The notes under the pieces: model-generated | The model's input: the letters and a program-made list of their open reading frames with translations, nothing else | Database searches by the model: none | What the model was told of the DNA's origin: nothing | Part shown: in pieces, positions 33,334 to 40,168 of the stretch | Layout of the letters: each line of letters begins with the position of its first letter | How positions within the stretch are numbered: position 1 is the stretch's first letter | Assembly (NCBI GenBank): GCA_910585245.1 | Contig: CAJUCO010000004.1 | Coordinates: 67,245 to 116,171, forward strand | Direction of reading: 5' to 3' | DNA: 48,927 bases | DNA from: an uncultured Oscillibacter sp. | Lineage (GTDB): Bacteria; Bacillota; Clostridia; Oscillospirales; Oscillospiraceae | Translations under genes and position numbers: made by a program

Positions 33334-36033
33334 GTGATAAAAAAATGGTTTGAGATCATCACGGATCACAGGATCAGCCTTCGCGAGCGGATGTTCCGCA
33401 TTGTGACAGGCGTTTGCATGATCGCGATTACCTTCACCTTGCCTATGGGCAGGAGAATTGAGAATATCCTGATCTTGTTGGCAAGCCTTGCCGCCATGAC
33501 GGTGATTGTTAAGTACAGCATACGAAAAAAGCGTATTCAAATGGGGGCCACGCTGATTGCGATGCTGCTGCTCACCTTGTTTCCCATCACTTTCTTTTCC
33601 GCCGGCGGCTTTTACAGCGGCGTGCCGGAGTGGTTTGTGCTCTGTTTTATTTATGTCTGCATCACCTTGCAGGGAAGGCGCAGGGTTGTGTTCTTCGGGC
33701 TGTGTACGGTGGAGACGATGCTTTGCTATGGCACAGCCTTCTATTTCCCGGCCCTGGCCGCGCCGAACAGCCAGTATGACGCCCTGTTTGACTCCGCGTT
33801 TTCCATGGTTATGGTGGGTCTGCTCACCAGCATCCTGCTCATGTTCTTAAGTAAGATGTATGAAGAGGAAAACGCCCTTTCCCAGCGGCAGAAAAAGGAG
33901 ATTGAGGAGCTGAACCGGGCGGAGAACCACTTCTTTTCCAGCATGAGCCATGAGATCCGCACGCCTATTAACACGATCATCGGGCTGAACGAGATTATTT
34001 TGCGGGAGCAAACTTCCGAGGAAGTGGCGGAGAATGCACGGAACATCCAGGGGGCCAGTAAACTGCTGCTTTCTCTGATCAATGACATTTTGGATATCTC
34101 CAAGATCAAATCCGGGAAGATGGAAATCGTTAATGTCTCCTATGAGACAGGAGCCCTCTTTTCCGAGATTGTCAATATGATCTGGATTAAGGCGCGAGAA
34201 AAGGGCCTGGAGTTTAAGCTCCATGTGGACGCCTCGATTCCCAGTATGCTCTGTGGAGACGAGGTGCGGATCAAACAGATTTTGATTAACCTTTTGAATA
34301 ACGCGGTAAAATACACCAGCGAGGGTTCCGTCACTCTCTCGGTCCGGTGCGAGCGTCAGGCGGTCAACCGGGTGCGGGTGTGGTACACGGTGGAAGACAC
34401 CGGCCAGGGGGTGAAAAAGGAGAATATTCCCTACATTTTCAATGCTTTCCGGCGGGTGGATGAGGAGCGAAACCGCTACATTGAGGGAACCGGATTGGGA
34501 CTGAGCATCGTCCAGCAACTGGTGGAATTGATGGGCGGGGAAATCAGTGTCAACAGCGTTTATACCAAGGGCTCCACATTCATCGTCAGGTTGGATCAAG
34601 ACATCATTGATGAGCGGGAGTTGGGAACCTTTACCTTGGCCTCCCGGGTCAAGGCGCGCGACGGAGAACCCTACCGGCAGAGCTTTGAGGCGCCGGACGC
34701 GCACATCCTCGTGGTGGACGACAACGACATGAATTTGATGGTGGTAACCAAGCTGCTTGCAGAGACAAAGATTCAGATTGATACGGCTTCCAGCGGAGCC
34801 GAGTGCCTAAGGTTGACGCAGAACCACCATTATGACTGCATTCTCATGGATCACTTGATGCCGGAGATGGACGGAATCGCCTGTTTGCACGCTTTGCGGG
34901 TGCAGCCGACAGGATTGTGCCAGGATGTACCCGTAGTCGCCCTGACCGCCAACGCGGGCAGCGACAACCAACTCCTTTACCGGAAGGAGGGCTTCAGCGG
35001 GTATCTTGCCAAGCCGGTTAGCGGCGCGCTGTTGGAGGCCGCCGTGCTGAGCATTCTCCCAAAAGGGTTGGTGCGGCTGAATGAGGAGGCCCGGCAGTCG
35101 GAGATCGAAAAGGATATCCTGATCTTTGAGCAGGCGCAAAGGCGGTCCATTCTGGTTACAAGCGACAGTGTGTGCGATCTTCCGGAGTCGCTTAGGAAGG
35201 AGTTTGGCATTTCCATTTGTCCGTATTACGTCTGCACAGAAGAGGGACGTTTCCTGGATGAACAGGAGATGAGTCCGGACGAGCTGCTGATGCACATGGC
35301 CAGAGGGCGAAAAGGGTCCTCTCAGCCGCCTGCGGTGGAGGACTACGAGCGGTTTTTCGCCCAGAAGCTGACGGAGGCGCAAAATATCATCCATATCGCC
35401 ATGGCAAAGCACGTCAGCGAGGGCTATCAAAACGCCCTTGAGGCGGCGAAGTCCTTTGAAAACGTCACGGTGATTGATTCCGGACATCTTTCCAGCAGTA
35501 TGGGATTGTCGGTTTTGTGCGCGGCTTATATGGCGGAACACCATGCCGCAAAAGAGGAGATTGTGGAATCTGTGAAACGGATGGAGCACTTCATTTCCTC
35601 CGCTTTCATTATAGACAGTACCCATATGATGTGCCAGTCCGGGCGGATCTCAAAACGGATACAGGTCCTTTGCGACGCGCTTTTGCTGCATCCGGTTCTG
35701 GAGCTGAGAAAGAGCCGGATGAAGGTGGAGCGTATGGAGATAGGCGGGTTTTCCCACGTGGCGAAAAAATATGTCAGAAAGACCCTTCAGGATACCAGCA
35801 ACATTGACCGGCGTATTTTGTTCATCACCTACTCCGGAATGGACGAGAAAAAGCTCCAGTACATCCAGAGTCTGGTGCAGCAATATTGCCCATTTAAACG
35901 GGTCTATCTGCAAAAGGCCTCCTCCGCCATTGCCAGCAACTGCGGTCCGGGTTCGTTTGGACTGCTGTTTATGAGGCGGGACGACGCCTCGATTCCCTTT
36001 TTCCAGACGCCGGATCGGGACGGGGCTGCGTAA
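33334..36033 (+). CDS. Hybrid histidine kinase fused to a DegV fatty-acid-binding domain
   Basis: Start set at GTG 33334 with GAGG upstream; GTG 33322 (4 residues longer) is possible, and residue numbers below use it. N-terminal 175 residues: about six membrane helices. HisKA His210 in FSSMSHEIRTPIN; HATPase N326/N327 (INLLNNAVK), DTGQGV, GTGLGLSI. Receiver about 460-580: VVDDNDMN, Asp510 in ILMDHLMPEMDG, Lys564. Residues 608-887 are a complete DegV (EDD) domain: TSDSVCDLPE, SSQPP, HVSEGYQNA, VIDSGHLSSSMGL, CQSGRISKRI, CGPGSFGLLF. DegV/FakB proteins hold a fatty acid for FakA kinase. The His usual before GPG is Asn-Cys here, so the ligand contact may differ. No HPt, no fakA nearby. Role inferred: lipid sensing or output through DegV. 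Confidence 0.92.
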   Translation: MIKKWFEIITDHRISLRERMFRIVTGVCMIAITFTLPMGRRIENILILLASLAAMTVIVKYSIRKKRIQMGATLIAMLLLTLFPITFFSAGGFYSGVPEWFVLCFIYVCITLQGRRRVVFFGLCTVETMLCYGTAFYFPALAAPNSQYDALFDSAFSMVMVGLLTSILLMFLSKMYEEENALSQRQKKEIEELNRAENHFFSSMSHEIRTPINTIIGLNEIILREQTSEEVAENARNIQGASKLLLSLINDILDISKIKSGKMEIVNVSYETGALFSEIVNMIWIKAREKGLEFKLHVDASIPSMLCGDEVRIKQILINLLNNAVKYTSEGSVTLSVRCERQAVNRVRVWYTVEDTGQGVKKENIPYIFNAFRRVDEERNRYIEGTGLGLSIVQQLVELMGGEISVNSVYTKGSTFIVRLDQDIIDERELGTFTLASRVKARDGEPYRQSFEAPDAHILVVDDNDMNLMVVTKLLAETKIQIDTASSGAECLRLTQNHHYDCILMDHLMPEMDGIACLHALRVQPTGLCQDVPVVALTANAGSDNQLLYRKEGFSGYLAKPVSGALLEAAVLSILPKGLVRLNEEARQSEIEKDILIFEQAQRRSILVTSDSVCDLPESLRKEFGISICPYYVCTEEGRFLDEQEMSPDELLMHMARGRKGSSQPPAVEDYERFFAQKLTEAQNIIHIAMAKHVSEGYQNALEAAKSFENVTVIDSGHLSSSMGLSVLCAAYMAEHHAAKEEIVESVKRMEHFISSAFIIDSTHMMCQSGRISKRIQVLCDALLLHPVLELRKSRMKVERMEIGGFSHVAKKYVRKTLQDTSNIDRRILFITYSGMDEKKLQYIQSLVQQYCPFKRVYLQKASSAIASNCGPGSFGLLFMRRDDASIPFFQTPDRDGAA

Positions 36034-36066
36034 AGACTTTGGAGATTGAAAAGAGAAAAGAGAAGG

Positions 36067-36112
36067 GAAGGGGAGGCGCTTTTCGAATTTCTTCGAAAAG
36101 CGCCTCCCCTTC
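36067..36112. terminator. 21-bp perfect hairpin after kinase-DegV gene
   Basis: 36067-36087 pairs perfectly with 36092-36112, TTTC loop. No T run follows; works for either strand. Its central 40 bases recur exactly at 36276-36315. Confidence 0.6.
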
Positions 36113-36276
36113 CAGAGTGTGGAAAAACCGTAAAAACCATCCCCGACGGGAAGGAAGAGAGTTACGAGAGGAACCCAGGAAGGGTTCCTTTCGTTTTCGA
36201 TCATAAGTTTTCAAAACGTTTGTAAACATTTTGAAAACTTGCTCAGGCTGGCAAAAATACTTTTTGACAGCCTGAG
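36113..36276 (+). repeat. Intergenic hairpin element, copy 4
   Basis: Full-length copy. Hairpin A 36164-36176/36182-36194. Linker TCGTTTTCGATCATAAG. Hairpin B 36207-36221/36224-36238 with one mismatch. Hairpin C CTCAGGCTG (36242-36250) pairs perfectly with CAGCCTGAG (36268-36276). Differs from copy 2 at only a few positions. Confidence 0.85.
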
Positions 36277-36315
36277 GGGAGGCGCTTTTCGAATTTCTTC
36301 GAAAAGCGCCTCCCC
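36276..36315. terminator. Second copy of the flanking hairpin (18 bp)
   Basis: 36276-36293 pairs with 36298-36315; identical over 40 bases to the inner part of the hairpin at 36067-36112. It lies 55 bases beyond the GH25 stop codon and could end that minus-strand transcript. Confidence 0.6.
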
Positions 36316-36369
36316 TTCATCTTGTAAAAAGGAGCTCATGGAACGCCAGGAATTTCAAGCGCCGCCCGG

Positions 36370-37350
36370 TTAAAAGGCCAAATCCATATCCACATCGCCC
36401 TGGATACCGTCCACCCGGCCGGTGTGGGAGTACTGCCAAAGATCAAAGTGGTAATAAAAGTCCGGTGTGGAGTCGTACTCCGCCAACCAGAGATCATAGT
36501 CCGTCAAATCGCGCAGGTCATAGTGAAGATAACCCTGGGTCTGGTTGAAGTAGACTGCCGGACGGTAGCCCGCGGCCTCGATTTGCGCGCAGAAGGCGGC
36601 GGCGCAGCGGGTCATCATGGCTCCGTCCAGGCCGTCGGTACGGGCCTCGTCCCCGGGGATGGATTCCCAGTCAAAGGCCACGGGGAAAGCAAGCGTTTGG
36701 CCGTCCAGAACATCCAGAATATAGTCCGCCTCTTCCACCGCCTCTTCCGGGGTGACGGCTTGAGAGAAGAAGTAGACGCCTACATCCAGTCCGGCCTCCA
36801 AGGCCCCCTGGAGATTTTGCTGGAAAGTCTCGTCCAGAAAGAGGCCCCCCTGGGTGTAGCCCCGGTGACCTAGCCGGAGGATAGCAAAATCAATTCCATC
36901 CTCCGCCACCGCCTGCCAGTCAATGTCCTTTTGATGGGTGGACACATCAATCCCCGCCCTGGCCCGACGGCCGTTTTGCGTGTAGGTAACCCGGCCTTTT
37001 TCGTCTGTGGAGAAGGCGCCCTTCTCATAGGGATTGAGGGGCATCCCCTCAAGCGGCGTCAGAACCATGTCGCCAAACCGGAAGGTAATGGGAGCGTCCT
37101 CCGGTTGCTCAGGGGGGATCTCCGGCTGCTGATACGCCCGCAGGACCAGAAACAGCGCCGCTCCGGCCACAATCAACGCGATGATGGAAACCGCCAGAGA
37201 CAAAAGGTTCCATCCGTTTCCGGAAGGCGGCCTCCGGGAACGGATGGAGGATGGCGCCGCCCGCTGGCCGGTTGCCAATATTTTTTCTTGCGGCACGTAC
37301 GCAAGGGACGCTTGTTCGTTCAAATCCAAATCGGACATACGGTCCTTCAT
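36370..37350 (-). CDS. Membrane-anchored GH25 lysozyme (N-acetylmuramidase)
   Basis: Cleaves the MurNAc-GlcNAc bond in peptidoglycan. Start ATG 37350 (MKDRMSDLDL) follows GGAGGG; an upstream ATG (37395) has no site. A basic cytoplasmic N-terminus of about 50 residues precedes one membrane helix (LLSLAVSIIALIVAGAALFLVL). The catalytic domain begins with GIDVSTHQKDIDW (catalytic Asp); further marks are GIDFAILRLGHRGYT, the D-x-E pair in VAFDWESIP, PAVYFNQTQGYL and DLWQYS. The domain ends at the C-terminus without wall-binding repeats, so it is probably a housekeeping wall enzyme and not a phage endolysin. Confidence 0.92.
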   Translation of the reverse strand: MKDRMSDLDLNEQASLAYVPQEKILATGQRAAPSSIRSRRPPSGNGWNLLSLAVSIIALIVAGAALFLVLRAYQQPEIPPEQPEDAPITFRFGDMVLTPLEGMPLNPYEKGAFSTDEKGRVTYTQNGRRARAGIDVSTHQKDIDWQAVAEDGIDFAILRLGHRGYTQGGLFLDETFQQNLQGALEAGLDVGVYFFSQAVTPEEAVEEADYILDVLDGQTLAFPVAFDWESIPGDEARTDGLDGAMMTRCAAAFCAQIEAAGYRPAVYFNQTQGYLHYDLRDLTDYDLWLAEYDSTPDFYYHFDLWQYSHTGRVDGIQGDVDMDLAF

Positions 37351-37383
37351 AACGCTACCCTCCACAATTCGACAGTTTTCCCT

Positions 37384-37411
37384 AGTATACCACAAATGGT
37401 TCCATTGTGCA
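37384..37411 (-). promoter_or_regulatory. Extended -10 promoter of the GH25 gene
   Basis: Minus strand TGCACA (37406-37411), 16-base spacer ending in TGG, then TATACT (37384-37389). The TGn before the -10 box can make up for the weak -35. Confidence 0.6.
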
Positions 37412-37622
37412 CGGTAAAGTAAGTTTTTTCTGCCGGCGCAAAACCGTGGCGTTCAACAGCGGTTTGCGTGGAGATAGACAGGGCGTCAAATATGGAAAAC
37501 CCCCAAGTTCCGGAGAACCCGGATGGAAAGAAGGGGCCAAGCCCTTGCCAAGGCGGCCGGACTTTTAAAAATACCGGCTTTGGGGACGGCTCCTTCAAAG
37601 TCCGTGGGCGGAAGGCAAAAGG

Positions 37623-37659
37623 GTCCCGCTTTTCAAACGCATGGATCGAAAAGCGGGAC
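37623..37659 (-). terminator. Terminator of the unknown membrane protein gene
   Basis: GTCCCGCTTTTC (37623-37634) pairs perfectly with 37648-37659 around 13 bases; minus strand continues with CCTTTTGCC. Lies 4 bases past the stop codon. Confidence 0.75.
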
Positions 37660-37663
37660 ACCT

Positions 37664-38275
37664 TTAATTCTTTTTTGCGGTTGACAAAAACAGGGTATAC
37701 GCGTACTGTGTGCGCAGATTTACATAATGCCGCCAATTGGATATGAGGATTGCAAAAATTATGACTGTCCAAAACACCCGCCCCCGGGTAAACCAGGTCC
37801 AGTCGTTGAGGACGATAATCCAGAGTATCACGGCCAGCGTGATGATCAGCGTCCGGCTCATGGCGGCAAAGGCGCTGAAGGTCCGCATTTTTCCCGGATC
37901 GTCCTTTCCCTGAATATATTCGACGATTCTCCGTCCTGCAAATTTCCGCTCGTCCTTGGTTGCCGCCAGTATGGAAACGCCGAATATTTTCTCATACGCC
38001 GCAGTTAAGGCCCCGTCCCGCCAGTAGGCGTCCAGTTGTTTTTCGCTGGGAAAGAAGAGATTGAGAGACCTGCCCGCCTCGTGAAGGATGATTCCCAGCA
38101 AATAGCTCAACGTCAGAAAATAGACCGCCAGAAACGGCGAGCCCTCGCCGAAAAAGCGTTCGAAGGGCGCTTCCATTCCGCCATAGTACCACTGAAGGGC
38201 CAAGGTCAGCGCCGCTCCGGGCACCAGAAACCCTAGAAAATCAATGACGGTAAATTGTTTGGTAATATGCTCCAT
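37664..38275 (-). CDS. Membrane protein of unknown function
   Basis: 203 residues; not recognised as any named family. Four hydrophobic segments can be seen: about 11-29 (VIDFLGFLVPGAALTLALQ), 46-66 (PFLAVYFLTLSYLLGIILHE), 140-158 (LIITLAVILWIIVL) and 165-181 (VFWTVIIFAILIS). Between segments 2 and 3 lies a charged region of about 70 residues that should be cytoplasmic. The start 'F-x-V-I-D-F-L-G-F-L-V-P-G' resembles the N-terminus of several uncharacterised membrane proteins found in accessory regions. Own promoter (38436-38463) with a 160-base leader, own terminator: a single-gene transcript. Ribosome site AAGGCGG. Confidence 0.75.
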   Translation of the reverse strand: MEHITKQFTVIDFLGFLVPGAALTLALQWYYGGMEAPFERFFGEGSPFLAVYFLTLSYLLGIILHEAGRSLNLFFPSEKQLDAYWRDGALTAAYEKIFGVSILAATKDERKFAGRRIVEYIQGKDDPGKMRTFSAFAAMSRTLIITLAVILWIIVLNDWTWFTRGRVFWTVIIFAILISNWRHYVNLRTQYAYTLFLSTAKKN

Positions 38276-38323
38276 AGGACCATCCGCCTTTCTTGTCCGC
38301 CTCCGGCTGTTTTGGCTGCTTTC

Positions 38324-38355
38324 TCCAAAGCGCCTCGGGCTTCCGGCGCTTTGGA
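38324..38355 (-). other. Leader hairpin before the unknown membrane protein gene
   Basis: TCCAAAGCGCC (38324-38334) pairs with 38345-38355 (11 bp) around a 10-base loop, 49 bases upstream of the start codon. No T run follows on the minus strand. Confidence 0.5.
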
Positions 38356-38435
38356 AGGAGGCGTTTCGTTTTGCGTGGGATACCGCCGCAGTCCAAAGAA
38401 CCCCGGGCCAGACGGCGCGGTTGATGAATAACCTG

Positions 38436-38463
38436 ATTTTACCATATATTTTCCGGGACGCAA
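38436..38463 (-). promoter_or_regulatory. Promoter of the unknown membrane protein gene
   Basis: Minus strand TTGCGT (38458-38463), 16-base spacer ending in TGG (extended -10), TAAAAT (38436-38441). Confidence 0.55.
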
Positions 38464-38647
38464 GAGCGGTTTGCCGTCTTTTTTTGTTTTTGTCAGGACA
38501 GGGGTATCAACAAAGGTGTCAACACACTGGACTTTCTCCAAGAGCCCTGTGGCAAGAAGGGCCTCCTCCCTTTGAAAATTTCCGCCATTTTCGGGAGTTG
38601 TATGGCCACGGACTGCCAAAGGCAGTACGACCCATGCCCCGAACATG

Positions 38648-38690
38648 AAAACAGCTCTACAGTTCTGCTTCGCAGGCCCGTAGAGCTGCT
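38648..38690 (-). terminator. Terminator downstream of rlmD
   Basis: CAGCTCTAC (38652-38660) pairs with 38680-38688; inside it CTGC-TTC-GCAG forms a second small stem. On the minus strand four T follow. About 105 bases beyond the rlmD stop. Confidence 0.65.
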
Positions 38691-38792
38691 ATTCGTCGGA
38701 GACGCACTCCGCAATGTTCTCCAGGTGGCAGTCTAACGTGAACACAATTTGTTCAGCGGCTTTGGTTCCAGGTTGTCATTCAGCCCGCATTT

Positions 38793-40157
38793 TTACGGTA
38801 TTTGGGAGACATCTTCCCTGGAAAGAAGCACCACCGTCTCAATATGCCGCGTCCCCGGAAACATATCCACTGCCACCGCTTGAAGAGCCCGGTAGCCCTC
38901 CCCGGCGAACAGCTTCACGTCCCGTCCCAGGGTTCCCGGGTCACAGGACACATACACGATCCGATCCGGCTTCATGGCCGCTACCGAGGCGATGACCTCC
39001 GGACTGAGTCCCTTCCGGGGCGGGTCTACGGTGACGACCTCCGGTCTCAGCCCCTCCGCTTCCAACATAGCCGCCGTCTCCGCCGCGTCTCCGCAAAAGA
39101 ACTCCGCGTTTACCACGCCGTTGCGGGCCGCGTTTTCCCGGGCGTCCCGAATGGCGGCGGGGATGATCTCCGCGCCGATGGCCCGTTTTGCCCGTTTCGC
39201 AAGACAAAGGGTGATGGTTCCCGCACCGCAGTAGAGGTCCAGAACCGTCTCCTCTCCTGTTAGAGCGGCAAACTCCAAAGCCTGATCATAGAGAACCTCC
39301 GCCTGTTCCCGGTTTATCTGGTAAAAAGAGGGGACCGACAGCTTGAACTCCAGGCCGCACAGGGTGTCCATCAAAAAATCCTGCCCCCAGAGAGTTCGGT
39401 ACTGGCCCCCTAGAATTACGTTTCCCCTCTTTGTATTCACGTTCAGCACCACGCCCAACGTTTTGGGGGCGGCGGCCAGAACCAGGGCGGCCAGCTCCGC
39501 CTCCCGGGGAACTTTCCGCCCATTGACCACGACGCAGCAAAGACTCTCTCCCCGGCGGTTGGTCCGCACATAGATATGGCGGACCAGTCCCCGGCCTGTG
39601 GATTCGTCATAGGCGGGGATTTTGTATCGTTTCATCCAGCTTCCCACGGCGTGGGCCGTCCGGTCACAGACCTCCGGCTGGAGAAGGCAGCGCTCCACCG
39701 GCACTACCTGATGGGTCCGCGCTTGGAAAAAGCCGATTTCCCCCCTGGGGCCCACGGGATATTGGCACTTGTTGCGATAGTGGTCTGGGTTTTTGGCCCC
39801 CAGAATGTTCTCCACCAAAACATCCGAGCCCCCAATGCGGGTCAGGGCGTCCTGAACCCGCTGCCGCTTGGCCCAAAGCTCCTCGGCATAGGAGAGGTGG
39901 CGGAAGTCACAGCCGCCGCATTTCCCAAAATAGGGGCAGTCCGGGGCGGCCCGTTCGGGGGAGGGCGTGTGAATCTTCACAAGTTCTCCCAGGGCGTGGC
40001 TCTTCATCACCCGGAGGATTTTTAGGTCAATCCGCTCCCCCCGGAGGGCTCGGGGCACAAAGACCACGGCGCCGTTTAGCCGAACGACGCCACAGCCCTC
40101 GCTGGAATAGCCCTCTACCAGGGCGGTGTGAATTTGTCCGGTTTTTAAGATTTCCAT
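38793..40157 (-). CDS. rlmD: 23S rRNA (uracil-5-)-methyltransferase RlmD-like
   Basis: SAM-dependent m5U methyltransferase of the RumA/TrmA family. Start set at ATG 40157 (MEILKTGQIHT), 11 bases after the preceding gene; an ATG 24 bases upstream would overlap it. N-terminal TRAM domain (about 5-60); iron-sulfur Cys cluster CPYFGKCGGCDF plus a later Cys; SAM site LDLYCGAGTITL; DPPRKGL; catalytic Cys in YVSCDPGTLGRD; C-terminal general-base Glu in TRHIETVVLL. Length 454 is normal. Whether the target is U1939 (RlmD) or U747 (RlmC/RlmCD) cannot be decided from sequence; Gram-positives often use a dual enzyme. Co-transcribed with the beta-CASP hydrolase. Confidence 0.9.
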   Translation of the reverse strand: MEILKTGQIHTALVEGYSSEGCGVVRLNGAVVFVPRALRGERIDLKILRVMKSHALGELVKIHTPSPERAAPDCPYFGKCGGCDFRHLSYAEELWAKRQRVQDALTRIGGSDVLVENILGAKNPDHYRNKCQYPVGPRGEIGFFQARTHQVVPVERCLLQPEVCDRTAHAVGSWMKRYKIPAYDESTGRGLVRHIYVRTNRRGESLCCVVVNGRKVPREAELAALVLAAAPKTLGVVLNVNTKRGNVILGGQYRTLWGQDFLMDTLCGLEFKLSVPSFYQINREQAEVLYDQALEFAALTGEETVLDLYCGAGTITLCLAKRAKRAIGAEIIPAAIRDARENAARNGVVNAEFFCGDAAETAAMLEAEGLRPEVVTVDPPRKGLSPEVIASVAAMKPDRIVYVSCDPGTLGRDVKLFAGEGYRALQAVAVDMFPGTRHIETVVLLSREDVSQIP

Positions 40158-40168
40158 AGACAGGGCGC

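Larger units (their letters stand above)
36034..36369. other. Convergent junction with two identical hairpins flanking element copy 4
   Basis: 336 bases without a gene. From left to right: hairpin (36067-36112), hairpin element copy 4 (36113-36276), the same hairpin again (36276-36315), then about 50 bases before the GH25 stop codon. Confidence 0.75.
37351..37663 (-). other. Region between GH25 and the unknown membrane protein gene
   Basis: 313 bases without a gene. Holds the GH25 promoter (37384-37411) and the terminator of the upstream gene (37623-37659). The middle part has no recognisable feature. Confidence 0.6.
38276..38792 (-). other. 517-bp non-coding region with promoter, leader hairpin and terminator
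   Basis: No convincing gene on either strand. Contains a leader hairpin (38324-38355), the promoter of the unknown membrane protein gene (38436-38463) and the rlmD terminator (38652-38688). The stretch 38465-38650 has open frames in several phases but none with a ribosome site or a recognisable product; it may be a decayed or dispersed sequence. Confidence 0.6.

Noticed and set aside
1759..36276. The dispersed hairpin elements as a CRISPR array or as transposase-bearing IS copies
   Set aside because: Copies are many kilobases apart, with no spacers, and none contains an open frame that could be a transposase.
36370..37350. GH25 enzyme as a prophage endolysin
   Set aside because: It has a membrane anchor, no holin or phage genes near, and its own promoter.
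38233..38646. 137-residue minus-strand frame in the 517-bp gap
   Set aside because: Overlaps the start of the membrane protein gene in another frame, has no ribosome site and no family resemblance.
38652..38688. Cloverleaf-like tRNA remnant
   Set aside because: Only two nested stems can be formed, without D and T arms or a CCA-side acceptor; a terminator explains it better.
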